Assembly (NCBI GenBank): GCA_024500155.1
Contig: CM044874.1
Span: 995,001-1,059,000 of the forward strand
Origin: Chenopodium formosanum
Lineage: Eukaryota; Streptophyta; Magnoliopsida; Caryophyllales; Amaranthaceae
Length of the DNA: 64,000 nucleotides
Reading direction: 5' to 3'
Both the position numbers and the translations under genes were made by a program. Below, in pieces: positions 43,817-56,148 of this stretch (the stretch's first letter is position 1; the number at the start of each line of letters is the position of its first letter). Under the pieces are notes generated by a model. That model did no database searches, had not been told where the DNA came from, and saw nothing but the letters and a program-made list of their open reading frames with translations.

Positions 43817-44884
43817 ATGGCAGAATATGATGAGTATGGTAAAATTTTAGAAGCTAGACACAGATGGCTTGAAGAATATTGGAATAGGGTTTCCAAGAGT
43901 GTCGTTAGGATAGAGTGTAATTCACGTATGTGGGGATTGGGTCTTCGTGCGAACAAACACGGTTTGGGGAGTGGATTTGTATTGTGCCAAAATGAAGGGA
44001 GGGTCTTAGTGATTACATGTGGGCATGTAATCAGTGATTATTTCTCTGACGATTGTCTAAACATGAAGATCATTGTATCATTTTCTAATGGATTTGAGAC
44101 TGAAGATGTGTCCATTCTTTCCACTGCGAAGCACTCTGAACGAGAGATTGGACTTCTAGCTGTGAGAGCTCCAGAACTGCAGGATATCCCAGCTTTTGAG
44201 ATTGCACGACGTGACCTTTGCTCAGGCTGCACAGATGTATATATGGTGTCATTTCTTGATGAAGTCAAAAGTTCGATTCATGGAATCGACAATTTGGGGT
44301 CCTTGCATGAATGTGGCCTTGAATGGCAAACCAAGCAAGTTGGATTTGAGGATTTGATTATAACGGACATAGCTTGTTCGGTTGGATCATCTGGAGCCGC
44401 GCTTCTAGATTATCAAGGAAATGTGTTTGGTATACTCTTTGCTGCAAACATTGTTGAGTGTGAGAAGCCGAATAACGATGTCAAATATGGAGGACAAATG
44501 AAGTTTGGACTTCATATTGTCAAAATTATGGAAGCCATTAAAGAGGTGTACTACGATAGAATCAAAAAGGAAAAAGAGGTGTGCGAAGAAGAAAATGTTC
44601 CTGCAGAAGAAAAAGTTTCTGACTTGAGTGGATGGAAAGAGATATGTACAGAATTGATGATAGACTTTTTTGAAGAAGTGGATAGTAGAGCTGTCTCACA
44701 ATCATCGCATCCCCCATCACGTGATTTGAGGAAGAACAAGACTATATTTGATCAAGAGTATGATGAGAGTATTCAAGAGTCACTACTTGAACTTGGGGCA
44801 GCCTTTAGGAAAGAATTTCTAGGTGTAGATGCACACATTGTGGGAGAAGGAGAAGAGGAGGAGGAGGGGGAACAAGAAGGGTAA
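43817..44884 (+). CDS. Trypsin-like serine protease homologue (PA clan, Deg/HtrA-like)
   Basis: 355 residues from ATG, which follows directly after a GATTAG acceptor. Residues 45-210 hold a trypsin-like core: GSGFVL (51-56), VITCGHV with the catalytic His at 70, REIGLLAV at 109-116 where the aspartate of the triad is expected but Glu110 is found, and VGSSGAALL with Ser192 in a GxSGx oxyanion motif in place of GxSGG. A helical C-terminal segment (about 225-355) ends in an acidic tail (EGEEEEEGEQEG). No signal peptide, transit peptide or PDZ domain is apparent. With Glu for Asp, activity is uncertain. Single coding exon, intact. Confidence 0.75.
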   Translation: MAEYDEYGKILEARHRWLEEYWNRVSKSVVRIECNSRMWGLGLRANKHGLGSGFVLCQNEGRVLVITCGHVISDYFSDDCLNMKIIVSFSNGFETEDVSILSTAKHSEREIGLLAVRAPELQDIPAFEIARRDLCSGCTDVYMVSFLDEVKSSIHGIDNLGSLHECGLEWQTKQVGFEDLIITDIACSVGSSGAALLDYQGNVFGILFAANIVECEKPNNDVKYGGQMKFGLHIVKIMEAIKEVYYDRIKKEKEVCEEENVPAEEKVSDLSGWKEICTELMIDFFEEVDSRAVSQSSHPPSRDLRKNKTIFDQEYDESIQESLLELGAAFRKEFLGVDAHIVGEGEEEEEGEQEG

Positions 44885-45221
44885 TTCATGAAGGTTTTGT
44901 TTGCATTGCAAATGTGCCGAGCAAGCAGTTCAAGGTCATGCTGGTATGAGGAACAAATGTCACATTACCTCAGAGCTTTACTGCACTTCTTGCCGATGTT
45001 TGTAATGAGGCAAATTTTTGAAAACACATAGTCTGATATATTTGATGTTCACTAACTGGCCAACTAACTTGTGTGCTATATAGGACTGCCTCAAACCCCT
45101 ACAAAAGTTGATCCGAAGCACTTTTTTGTACTGGTATTTCTTATAACAGTGATGATTTTGTTCCTCTTACCTCTGCTGGTGTTTAAGTTACCTTGTTGAG
45201 TGGATATATCTTTCAACTAAA
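44885..45221 (+). other. 3' UTR of the protease homologue and spacer
   Basis: No frame of note. TGTAATGAGG and T-rich tracts follow the stop. Confidence 0.4.
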
Positions 45222-45405
45222 TTTACTAGCTGCTATGTGCCGACTTTTGGGTACTAATGTATGATGATTTTGAATGTGTAAAAGAATTTATGTTTTTGCA
45301 TCAGACACTTTGAAATGGTTTAGTATGACAATCTCTGTTTTCAGATTGTTTTTGCCACTTCCTTTCTGCAAGTAACACATTGACACTTATGGGCTATATA
45401 TGTTA
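45222..45405 (+). repeat. Inverted partner of 35715-35905
   Basis: See the entry at 35715. This copy ends immediately before the DUF247 frame. Confidence 0.8.
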
Positions 45406-45410
45406 AGCAT

Positions 45411-46016
45411 ATGAGAGAGTTTCCATGTCGTTGCAACATGGAAACACCACATGACATTCGAGTTCCTAGTGTAACTCGACTTGCAAAAGCCGGTGTTCTG
45501 TTTGAGAAATCATGTAGTGAAACTCCACTGCTGGAGATAAAGTTTGACAGTAAGCGAGGGGTATTGAAGATGCCACCTCTGACAATGTGGCATCACACCG
45601 AAACATTTTTCAGGAACGTCATGGCACATGAGCTGTACAATCATACAACTAACAGTGGGAGCAGATTTGTTAGCAACTATATGTGCTTAATGGACGACCT
45701 GATCAGTTCCAAAAAAGATGTCGCGCTGCTTGTGAAGAGTAAAATTATTCAGAACTGGTTAGAGTCTGATGCAGTGGTAGCAGATCTGTTTAATTCTATC
45801 ACAAAGCATATACTGGCAGACTATTCATCCTACTCAGACACCTGTATGCAGCTGAACAAGTTTCGCGGCAAGTATAATATACGTTGGTTGAAGGCAATCC
45901 TTCAACAAGAGTATTTCAGCCAACCATGGGCGATTGTATATTTCATCACTTTGGTGGTCATACACACTGCTGCAGCCACCATACAGGCTGTCACTACTTT
46001 CACCTCTAAGAAGTAA
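45411..46016 (+). pseudogene. DUF247 (UPF0481) protein, C-terminal part
   Basis: The 201-residue frame matches the C-terminal half of plant DUF247 proteins in order: LEIKFDSKRGVLKMPPLTM, then FFRNVMAHE, SNYMCLMDDLISSKKDVALL, IIQNWLESDAVVADLFNSI, and a final hydrophobic helix (WAIVYFITLVVIHTAAATI) close to the C-terminus, the usual single membrane anchor. Full members are about 400-500 residues, so the N-terminal half is missing, replaced by the UTR-like repeat at 45222-45405. The first Met (MREFPCRC) is probably not native. Possibly a 3' exon of a longer gene, but no upstream exon is seen. Confidence 0.75.
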
Positions 46017-46266
46017 TAAATCATGCTTCTGTATTCAAGCTTTAAAACAAAAGTTAGTGTACATTCTTTAAAAGATTTCAGCCATGATAAACTAAATCCT
46101 TGCAATCACATTGCCTTTAGTTAATAAACAAAAGTTAGTGCTAGCAGACATACAAAGTTATTCCAAAAAATCAAACACTTAAAATTATTGTAACAAACTC
46201 AAATATACAATCTAGTTAGTATACATATTCATGTAATAATTGGAATCAGGAAACACAACTTGTAAC

Positions 46267-47073
46267 TTATTCATCTCCACTGTCGTATTGACAGAGAGAT
46301 TGGAGAGCCGCCGTATCTTCCTTTGAAACTGGTACTGGTTTCCTCACCACCATGAATTTGACTCTCTGAGCCGGAGCCATCAAGGTAGGTTGCTGCTTAC
46401 CATCTGAAGTTTCGTCGTCTTGAGTTAAAGTACTGATGGTCGTTGAAAGTTTGAGTTTCTTGACACTGACATTATTTGGTATCTCATCACTGTCATCATC
46501 ATCATGAATCTTTCGCACATAAAATATGGATTTAATAAGGGCCTCATCCTCATCCTCATCCTCATCCTCATCCTCGGCCTCCTCTTTGTTTTTCTTATTA
46601 TTCTTTAAGGCCTCAAGCATTGTATCTACGCTCACTGTCGCACGCCTTGCCTTCATCGACTTTACCTCCTCAAGATTCGCCAGGACATCCATCTTTCGCT
46701 TCGAGTCCAAGCTTCTATTCTCCAAGCACTTGATTGCATCTCCAGTTTGTTCTGGTTTCTCATCTTGGATCATCCACGGGCGTGTTGCACCAGCCTCAAC
46801 CACATAATCTGCGTTTTTTGGGTCGGTTTTCTTGACGATCTCAGACGAACACTTTGTGCATTTAAAGTATGTATCTTCAATGACTTGTTCCTTTCGAGCA
46901 TTCAACTTAATGCCGGGATACATGTAATTCCCGCAACTGTTGCAGCGTATAGTCATAGGCAACATTGTTCTCACTTTCATTTGTTGTTGATTTTTGAATC
47001 GTCTTCGTCTGCAGATTTTAGCAAGATCAAAATCTGCAGGATAATACTTGTTCAAGACCTTCCTTTCTCCCAT
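46267..47073 (-). CDS. YJU2: Splicing factor YJU2 homologue, intronless
   Basis: 268 residues, starting MGERKVLNKYYPADFD like all YJU2/CWC16 proteins, with two zinc-binding pairs C44-x2-C47 and C72-x2-C75 and the conserved TDPKNADYVVEAGATR. The later ATVSVDTMLEAL is also canonical, followed by an acidic EDEDEDEDE run and a variable tail. YJU2 acts in the spliceosome at the first transesterification step. Compared with the family pattern, a short segment between VIEDTY and FKC (the GIQIFRF-type stretch) is absent. Coding sequence is uninterrupted; plant family members usually carry introns, which suggests a retrocopy. No poly(A) tract or TSD was seen. Intact frame, tail-to-tail with the DUF247 remnant and head-to-tail with separase. 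Confidence 0.85.
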   Translation of the reverse strand: MGERKVLNKYYPADFDLAKICRRRRFKNQQQMKVRTMLPMTIRCNSCGNYMYPGIKLNARKEQVIEDTYFKCTKCSSEIVKKTDPKNADYVVEAGATRPWMIQDEKPEQTGDAIKCLENRSLDSKRKMDVLANLEEVKSMKARRATVSVDTMLEALKNNKKNKEEAEDEDEDEDEDEALIKSIFYVRKIHDDDDSDEIPNNVSVKKLKLSTTISTLTQDDETSDGKQQPTLMAPAQRVKFMVVRKPVPVSKEDTAALQSLCQYDSGDE

Positions 47074-47355
47074 GATCTCTTCTTTAATTTCTCACCTTCA
47101 AACACCTTAATTTACTCTCTCGTATTTTTAAGGCTTCCTCTCAATTTCTGTATATCTTATTCAACTTTATCATAATCACGAGAATACCAAGTAAATAAAG
47201 TTTAGTAAATCGCGTCCCACCTAATAAGTTTCCTTAACTTCCTCTTCTACTCTCTTTTTCTTAGGGCCGGAAACTCAAAACTCTTTTTTTTTTTTTAAAA
47301 AAAACACCATTTTGCAAAAAAAAAAAAAAAAAAAAAACCTTTTAAAAACTTTTTG

Positions 47356-47388
<33 letters not shown>

Positions 47389-47461
47389 TTAAGGTTTCTA
47401 CTTTCTAGTGTTTTACACCTAATCAACAGTTGAACAATTGACACGGTACACTTTGTTATAC
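47074..47461. other. Spacer between YJU2 and separase 3' end
   Basis: A-runs at 47317-47337, a (TAA)n tract near 47360-47390, and a T-run at 47284-47297. Possibly includes the last small separase exon or 3' UTR, which was not resolved. Confidence 0.4.
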
Positions 47462-50400
47462 CTGTAGGAACACCATAACAAACAGGTGCAGCCCCAATCA
47501 AGAATGGAAGTTTACATGCTTTTCGGGCTTGGCTGACAAAATATCCAGCCCTTAACTTATGTCTGAAACAATATTCACCTACATCATCTGGCATTGGATC
47601 AACTATTTTCTTCTTTCCTCGGCCTTTCTTAGTGTTTCCTTTCCTTTCTTTCACAGTCATGGACTTTAACTCTTCGGCTAATAAACTGCATTGGATGCAG
47701 CCTGTGGAAGACATTGATCGTTCTTCCAGAAAAGATATAAGCACAGCTTTGGCAAAACGGTCAATGTCCAAGTCTGTCACTTCCCATAGGTTGGCAACCA
47801 CAATAGGAGCGCCAGCTAACAAATACGAGAGAGAAGTACCAACTGGAGCATAGCATCCATTTAGGTTCAAAGATCCGCTACTACATCCCATAAGAAGCAT
47901 AGCAGCACAACTCTCCAGTTTTTGAATTTTTTCTCTGGGAATATATTGCGCCCCTGTGTAATCACAAAGAGCAGAATAGTGAGTCCATTTGAAGGGAATA
48001 GTTAAAATAGTAACTAAAATTATACATATTATTACAGCATGATAATGTAAACACGAGGGACACACCACTTCCATGGCCAAAATATAGAAAGAGATCACGG
48101 TTTTCTAAAGCTGAACTCAACTCTTCTGTTGATGGAACTATTCCAGCCATTCCCTGGAAAGGAAATGTATCAAAAGAATAATCATAGTTATAATAATATA
48201 GAAAGAGAAAGAAAACATTGCAAACAAAATCAAATGCTCATCTAATGGAGAATATAAACAGTGCATAGTAAAGGTTTCCTATGTCATTGTGCACATGATG
48301 ATAATGGAGCACAAATACAATTTCAACTTATATTTGAACTTTTGGTGTCAAATCATTTTTGCACTGCCTTACAGTCTTTTATCATCATTTAGCCACTGTA
48401 GAAGCAACAAGACCTTACCTGCATGTTCCGATGTTTAAAGAACTCTTCAAATTCAGTTTGCGTGCGACTTAGGTCACCACTAGGATTCAATAAATAAAAT
48501 GCATCCAACGGATCTATCAATGGGACTTTAGTAGCAATCCCGGCATCTTCCTCTTGGACAGATCGCCTTTGCAAAGCCATGAAGATGCTGGTAACAGAAG
48601 GCATGCGGTACACTTCTTGCTCTCTCATGATAGGCATATTTTCCAAAGGCAACATCTGCAATTAGTTATTCTACATTAAACTTGGCTAGGAAAATAAGAA
48701 GGGTAACAAGAGTTGTGAGATTCATCACCTTTAAGTATACCCAAAGGAACAGATTGGAATTTGATGCCATTTAAAGGGAAAAATATGAAGCCATATCAGG
48801 ATAGACTCGGATAATCACTAAGAGGTCATCAGTCAGTCAACAACTTAATTTCATCACCAGACCATATAGCAGGACAAAGGTAGAGATAGGGATATTTGAA
48901 GCTGTGCCTCAAGTCCAACCTACAATGATGCTGATACCTAACTAAACAGATCACCATTGTCTATGACATCAAAATTTACGGGGTTACAATTTGACCAAAG
49001 TTCCGCAGCCACACATAAACCTAGCTAAAATAACTACAGATAAAATGCCAATCATTTCAGATTCATAGGTTTACAAAGGGGAAACACAAACAAGATCATA
49101 TGATGTCCATCGGGTTGGAGCCCGGAGGAGTGACATAATGAGACAAGTAAAAAAGTCATTAATTTATCAGTAAATGGTTTAGAGCAGTAACAAACTGCTG
49201 CAACACAACAAACCTACTGAACTAAGGAATATCCTCCCTCGTCATACTTTAGCGTTCACACCTGTATCTAATTATACGAGTAATATGAAGGATAGTAATA
49301 ATATGAGAGCTTTGATAAACCATTGTTGGAGCTTGGAAAGTTGGAAGTGAACGACAAATCTTTTCAGGTCAACTTAGAAGGAAAGGAGAAAAGGTGAGGC
49401 AGATTCTACAAGCCTCCTGTCTCATCAAGAGTCTAGAACAAAGAGAGAATTATTTTTAAGAATGCAGTCTTCAGTTAGGATCATTCAAATCAATATATGT
49501 TGCCAATATTGCAGTCTCAAAATTGGCACCTTTATTACTTCTCGCGTGGTCAATGTCTCATTTTACATTTGCCTAAAATTGATTCTCATCGTTGCACAGG
49601 TATATCAGAAAAATCATATCTAGGATGCTTCTCTCCTTTCCTGCCTTTTCCTTTTCTTGTTATTCTTCATATTGGTGAAGGAGCAACTTTGAGACACTAG
49701 TCCCAAAATAGAGGAATACTGAAAGAGATGGAGGGTGAAGGAGGGCAGGATTGCAGGACACATAAATCAAATATGGGAGCGAATCCAAGTGTTCAATATG
49801 ACATTTTAGAAGATAATAGGATGTGAGGACACTGGACACCATCCTAATTATGATATGGGGTAAGAGAATACTGCATATCTATAACATATGCATAATTCTC
49901 ACAAGGAAAAAAAAAAAAAGCCAATTAGAAAGCATACCTATCTTGTCCAAAATTACATAGTGTGCTACAAAAGGTTAAGCAGTATTATAGAAAGAATAAA
50001 CTAAAGACCCACCTGAACATCGCTGTCTAGCACAAAAACAACAGGCTCCCTACGTGTGCAGTATTCTAGCTCAACCTTGTTAACTGCAGCAATGAGTAAA
50101 TCTGATAGATAATCAACTGCATCATATGCCTTATCCAGTGAACTAGATCTTCCTCGATCACAATCTATGACGCTACCAATGTAGCAACCTTTCTCAAGGA
50201 ACAGCTTTGGGATTCTTGCCTTCTCCATATTTACAGACTTTATGCCTCCCATAACTACCTTTAAAATACTTTCGTTTGAATCCCATTTGCATTCATCTTT
50301 TCCTCTTTCATGCATGAACTCCTTCAGTGAATCGCCATCCAACCATCGGCCAAGAAGCATAAATTTCCATTGACCAAACCATGTTTCTTCTATCTCCCTG

Positions 50401-52381
50401 AAAAATTAATACCCAGGACAGAAGTAATGAATGGACTGCTATTTACCAAATAAACTAAAAATAAGCTTTAGCAGGGTTGATGATGTTTCCAATAAAAGAA
50501 GTTAATAAGAACACACCGCAGCAGTTTATGCAGGCGCTTATCAAGATTGTCTCTGCAAGTCCACCATACTTTGCGGCTTCTTTCAGTGTGTTCTTCAGGA
50601 AAGCTTGAGCAAGATAAATAATTTCCTCGCAATAACGATTTAAATAATGGAGCTACATCATCAACCAGACTGTTACAGCCCCAGGGTGAGCACCACTCCT
50701 GTACAATATTCTCACCAAAAGTTGAGCAGCTAGAACCAATTTCTTCATCTGATTCATTGGAGGAAAAAACAAAAACAAAAACAAAATCTGTAAATTGCAC
50801 CTAAAATGTTATACGAAGCCCTAAGGGCTACAATGCTACATAAAAGGAGCAAAAATGGTAATATTTAGTTAAGCCAATCATTTATTACACCAATCGACGC
50901 ATGATTTTGGCATGCATTTCCAAATTTTTATCATCTTTGGAAATATATTAAATGCTTATATCAAGTTATATGTAATCATTACCCATAGTTTAATAGTTAA
51001 TATTCCTATATAAACTTGAATTGTATATCACTCTTTAAGGAAGATGTTACCTTGAAGAACTTTACTCAGAGGCAACAGCAACACAGCAGGCTGACTATCA
51101 ACATTCAAATGGGACAATAGTATCCAACCGTGAACACCCGAGGGATGGCACATCAGGTCTTCAAGAAGGCCAGCATAAGAAGCCCCAAGTAAACTCATAC
51201 ATACAATTGTAGCACTGGGAAGCTTTTCGAAAAACTTTGCCACATATGATTCTATCTCCTCAGTTGACTTAGGGACCATCCTGACATTAGAAATTGCCAC
51301 AACATATCATTAGTTTCAGGAAGGTCTAAAAAGAACTGAAATCAATCATCCATAAACTAGTGACCAGCACCGAAGCAACGTGCACATATCTTCTATCATG
51401 CTAGTCTCAACTGCAGCTTCATAACCCTGCATTAGTAACGATCAGATAACAATTCACAAAAGCACAATACATCCAGCTAGAATGACAATTTGCAAAGAAT
51501 AAGCCAGCTGGAAATTGTAATAAAATTATCCAAATGTAAGAAAGCACAAAATATATAATACATATACCTCCTAGAAGTTTGTGTAACACATACTACTTAC
51601 GTGCAATGCACAACTGCCAAATATGTAGTACGTGCAGGAAGAAAAGCCTTCTACAACTGTGTAATTTATTGATACTGAGAATACCTAACACAAAATTATC
51701 CATTTGCTTCTGATATGACTCTACCCCAACCACCAAAAACAAGTGAAAAAAGATCAAAACCAAGGGGAACTAGATTTCCATATCCAAAAAGTGATATTTT
51801 TAAGCAAACCAAACCATTGTATCACATGTTTAAACCAATGACATATGATTCTATCCAAGCTTCTGTTTGCAACAAAGAATTGTTTGTAGAAGACACAATA
51901 ATGTTTCAAGTTAGGTCTTCCAAAGGAAAGAAGTGAATTATCAATTAAACACTTGCTACTCTATGTGGAATAGAACTCTGGTACCAAGGCTTCAATTCTA
52001 TACGCTGCATGGCTAACCATAACAATGGAAAAGTGAGTAAAACTAAAAATGCACCATTGAAGCATCATTACAAATTGTTAGTTCACAGTAGATTTTAAGT
52101 TTTTAACATTTGAACACCTGTAATATAATTGATTAGCAACACCAAGAATATAATTTCTTTTAGAAAAAAACAAATAAGCATACCTTATTTTTCGATACCA
52201 TCTGAGATCTATGCTTCACTGAAATAGCTGAAAGGAGCTGTAAATTGTGATGGACGCCAACTGAGGCTTGATGAAAATAAGCAGCCCAATAATTTTCAGA
52301 AAGGCCATTGCAAGGAGAAAGAGAAGGCAAATTCTCTCTTGAAGCAGAAACCACATGAATCAAAGCAAGCAGCCTAGACAC
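47462..52381 (-). CDS. ESP: Separase, C-terminal exons with the peptidase C50 domain
   Basis: Eight exons with matching phases: 52184-52381, 51371-51426, 51051-51280, 50517-50787, 50013-50397, 48419-48655, 48066-48153, 47462-47953. Catalytic His lies in FLYFGHGSG (48066-48090, completed in the last exon) and catalytic Cys in MLLMGCSSGSL, followed by GAPIVVANLWEVTDLDIDRF, the hallmark of the separase caspase-like fold. Separase cleaves the cohesin kleisin at anaphase onset, in the nucleus/cytoplasm, under securin and CDK control. About 650 residues are accounted for; no stops or frameshifts were seen in these exons. A donor (ACAG|GTATAA) ends the last exon seen, so a short terminal exon may lie to the left. 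Confidence 0.85.
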
Positions 52382-55291
52382 CTGTAATAGTAATTTTTAC
52401 ACCCAATTACACTAACTTAATTTCAATACCAGTATGCAAATAGATTTTAAAACTGTACATGTTTATATCCACTTGAAAGAAGAAAAGCCCCTTTACCAGA
52501 TTGCAAAGATCAGACTAGAAAGCCAAGATCATGCTCCAATCATGATTCTCATAATAAGACTTAAAAACATCCCCTAATATTTATACTCTTACAACTCTAC
52601 CAACATCCTCTATATGCCCCCTCCACACTATCTTTCATGAGTCGACACCAGTGGGAAGGTTGCAAGGGTGACAAATGGAGATGATAGCCATTAGCTAATA
52701 CATAAGATCAGAGGTATCTCGCATGTGATTTTGATGCCATGATGACAACTTCCAAGCTACGACACAGTTTACACTGCAGTGAAGTTTAAGGCCTAGTATG
52801 CATCAAAATATTCACTTGACATCAAGCTGCAGCATAAATAACTGGGGAGTAATAATTTTTGGTTATTCACTATTTGTATTTAAAAAAAAAAAAATTGAAA
52901 TATGGATCAATGTCTTAAAACCCCTGTTAGCGCCACCAGATTCGACACAATGAAACTACGGGTAGATATGAGTATACGAGTAATATGACCACCACTTGCT
53001 CCTAACAAAAAACATGTAATAGGCCAGCGCTTTGTCTTGTTTGATGCCTTTTACACTAAAGCCACTAGAAACAAAGCCAATAAATATCCACAAAAATATT
53101 ATAAAAATTATAAAATAAATAAAAATAAAAATAAAAATAAAAATAAAAATAAAAATAAAATAAAATAAAAAACAGATCTTGAACTTAACTTTCTAAAAAT
53201 TTTAATCAGAGCATATTCAAAATTTGAAAAGTTCAAACAGGAGCTGCAGATACATAACACTTATATACTAAAAGAAAAATAAATAAAATTAAATAACACT
53301 CCATGCTAACTTAAACTTCCTGATACTAGCTAATCTCCACTGAGGACACTAGACATGTTATTTTAGTTTTTAAAAAGGATAAGGCTCCTAGACTTCAGCT
53401 CTCCTATTTTGCCTAGTCTCTTGAAAAATGGAAGATGCAAAAACAAAAGAATTCTACTTGAAATTTGGAATCTTCATGTCCAAATCAATGCAGCAGCTCC
53501 ACAACAATTCAGGCTACGACTGGCCTCCCGTACAGCCACTGAGCCAAATAATCCATCACGTGTATCCCACTATAAAGTCAGCATCATCACATGTATTCTT
53601 TGACTTTTGTTCGCAATCTAAACAATTACTCATTCGTCCCGCAAAACAAATGTCCATCATTCTTTATTCAGATACAGTAGTTTAAAATGACTTCGTTATT
53701 CGATACAATTCCCATATTACCTTTTCTCCACCAAAAAGCAACTAATTTGTCACATGATTGATTCAAAACAATAAAATTCAAAAGTGGAGACAAGTTCAGA
53801 AGATCTTATCTTAAGTTCATAAAATGTCAAAAGTGGATTATATTAGTAAGACTTAGGGAGTACAAATATCAATCAGACCCACAACAACAATGTCTGTGTA
53901 AACATACCCATGATGAGGCTGTGAGTCACAACATTGCAGTCAGTCACAGTCAAGCACAGGAGCATAGCTCACATTCTGTTATAACAGAATTATGCAGTCA
54001 GCAATAGTTTGTTACAACAAACTTATTTCTCAGCTGCTGTAATAGAGTGTTCTAGATTGTATTAAGTTCTCTATAAATAGATTACCTCTAGTATTATGAT
54101 GTAATCACAAATATACACACAAAATCATAATAGAATGCTGAGTTTTTCTCTCTAATTCTGCTGTTCATATCAGTTGAATTTCTTACAATTTCTCTCTTGT
54201 TTTTCATACAAATTCGATCCTCACAAACTGTAACAATGTCAAAGCCTTAATCCCAAAAGACAGGATTGACTACATGAACCAAAAGTTTATCTCAAGTGGT
54301 TCTCCATAAAGATTACCCCAATTCATTTCTACCTCGAGCTATATGCTTCCCACAAACCCAATTCTTCAATCATTTTAAACTACCTCCCATACAAGTCATC
54401 TTTAATCTCCCTCCACTTCTTCTAACATCCCCCCCATATTCCCACCTCCACTTTCCTTATTAGACTTTCCTTATTTGTGCATCATGTGGTCATTGTTGCC
54501 CATGACCAAGCCAACGCATCCCCCGAAGTATAACAACCCCTTCATTCCTTATTTGAAAAGAAAATCATATTACAAAATCATGTGTTTTATTCATTTTTCA
54601 TTTCCATTACATCCCCACTTAATCTAATATCTAGTCAATTTCATTCTTAAGTTTAAAATATATAAAAACTAAAGTTTAAAATTTGTGACCAGTGATATGT
54701 CAAAACTTACAATGATTAATGTGTTAGTTAATAATTGTTTGATTTCTTCTAGAAAGTACTCTCACTAAAGTTATTTTCAGTAAAACCTATACAATTTAAA
54801 AGTGTTAAAATATACCTTGGAAATATTAAGCCCCCTTCATATAAACCATCACGAGTGTCTCACGGTAATAGTTATATTGGCTACGATTGTCTTCTTAATA
54901 TTAGGTTATGTGGAGTTGATGAAAAAAAATGAGTGAGATTACATGATCAAAAAGAGAAATAAATGGACCACATGGCCATTTTAGGAAATGGAGCAAACTT
55001 TTTAGGGCAACCAAAATGGGAAAATGGAGCAACATTTGGGGACAAAGGGAGCAATGTTTTCTTGTCTTATTAACTTATTTTCCTTCTTTCATTAAATTCA
55101 GACCCACAATTGTCACTTTCTCTCCTAACAAATTATAGTGAAAGTCTCACTTTTTTTCCCTTATATATATCTCTCTCTTTCACTGAACCTTTTCCTACAT
55201 TATAGTGAACTTTGCCTTGTCCATCAAGCATTTTGCAATGGACCAATCTTAGGTTAGTTTTGAATAAATTACTTAAAATCAAAAGGCCCCC
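52382..55291. other. Separase intron-like DNA, no exon recognised
   Basis: No separase-like frame or other protein is seen over 2.9 kb. It contains an (AAAATA)n tract at 53118-53160 and an LTR-like stretch at 53970-54195. Confidence 0.4.
53970..54195 (+). mobile_element. Possible small copia-type solo LTR or TRIM remnant
   Basis: TGTTATAACAGAATTATG near the left, TCTATAAATAG (54071-54081) as a promoter-like box, followed by poly(A)-type signals and a CTCTCTAATTCTG stretch ending TTTCTTACA, the usual layout of a short plant LTR. No target duplication was found. Confidence 0.35.
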
Positions 55292-56148
55292 TTGTTGGAA
55301 GTTCTTGATATAAAATAAGAGAGTTGGGGAAAAACAAGAGAGAGAGAAAAACAAATGAAAGGGGAAAATCCCACATTGGTTGGGGGGAAAGGTTTTTCCT
55401 TGTTTTTATATTGTAGTGTCTTAACACTACTTAGTTGATTGAGTGGGAAATAAGTGTTACTCCACACACACGCGCGCGCCGAGCCGAGCCGGGTCGGGTT
55501 GGGCTCGGGCTCGGGACTTGGGTCTTGGGGAATGCGATGCGCGGGCGTGGGTCCTTGTTATCTTTTTGGAGAAATTTTATTTCCTTTTCTTTGTTAAACA
55601 GAATATTCTTTTTTGTCTGTTGGGAATATTCTTTTCTGACTGTTGGGTTTACGGAATTAAGTCAGTCATTAATCCCTTGATTATAGGTGACTGATTAATT
55701 CCTTGTTTCTTGCTTCCGTTGTTGACTGGTTGAATGAATCTGGTTGTTTTCTTAGCCAGATTCGTCCCTCGTTTTACGTTTCATGTCTCCCTTCTACTGC
55801 CTATATATACTAGTTGTTTTTCCCAGTCAAAAACACAGAACACAATCAGTTATCTCTCTTCTCTCAAATTATCTAAATACGAGTTTCTTGTGTTCTGTTT
55901 TCTGGGCAAGTATTCTGAGTTCCAGTCGGGTTTGTGAGTGCCTATAAACTCCGGTGTCGTGCTTATCCTGGAGGGCGACCGCTTCTAGTCTACTACACCG
56001 GGAGGTAGCGTGGAATCGTCTTTTAGGTCAGTGGTTCTCCACGACGTGACTATTGTCACTTTGGTTCACGCATCAAGAGATAAGTAATTTCTGTTTTATT
56101 GCTTAGTAGTATAACAATCTAAAAGACGATTATGGCTTCCATCCTGAT

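Noticed and set aside
54240..55290. Additional separase exons
   Set aside because: Searched for splice-flanked frames resembling separase between 52.4 and 55.3 kb; only stop-rich sequence was found, but a short exon could be missed by eye.
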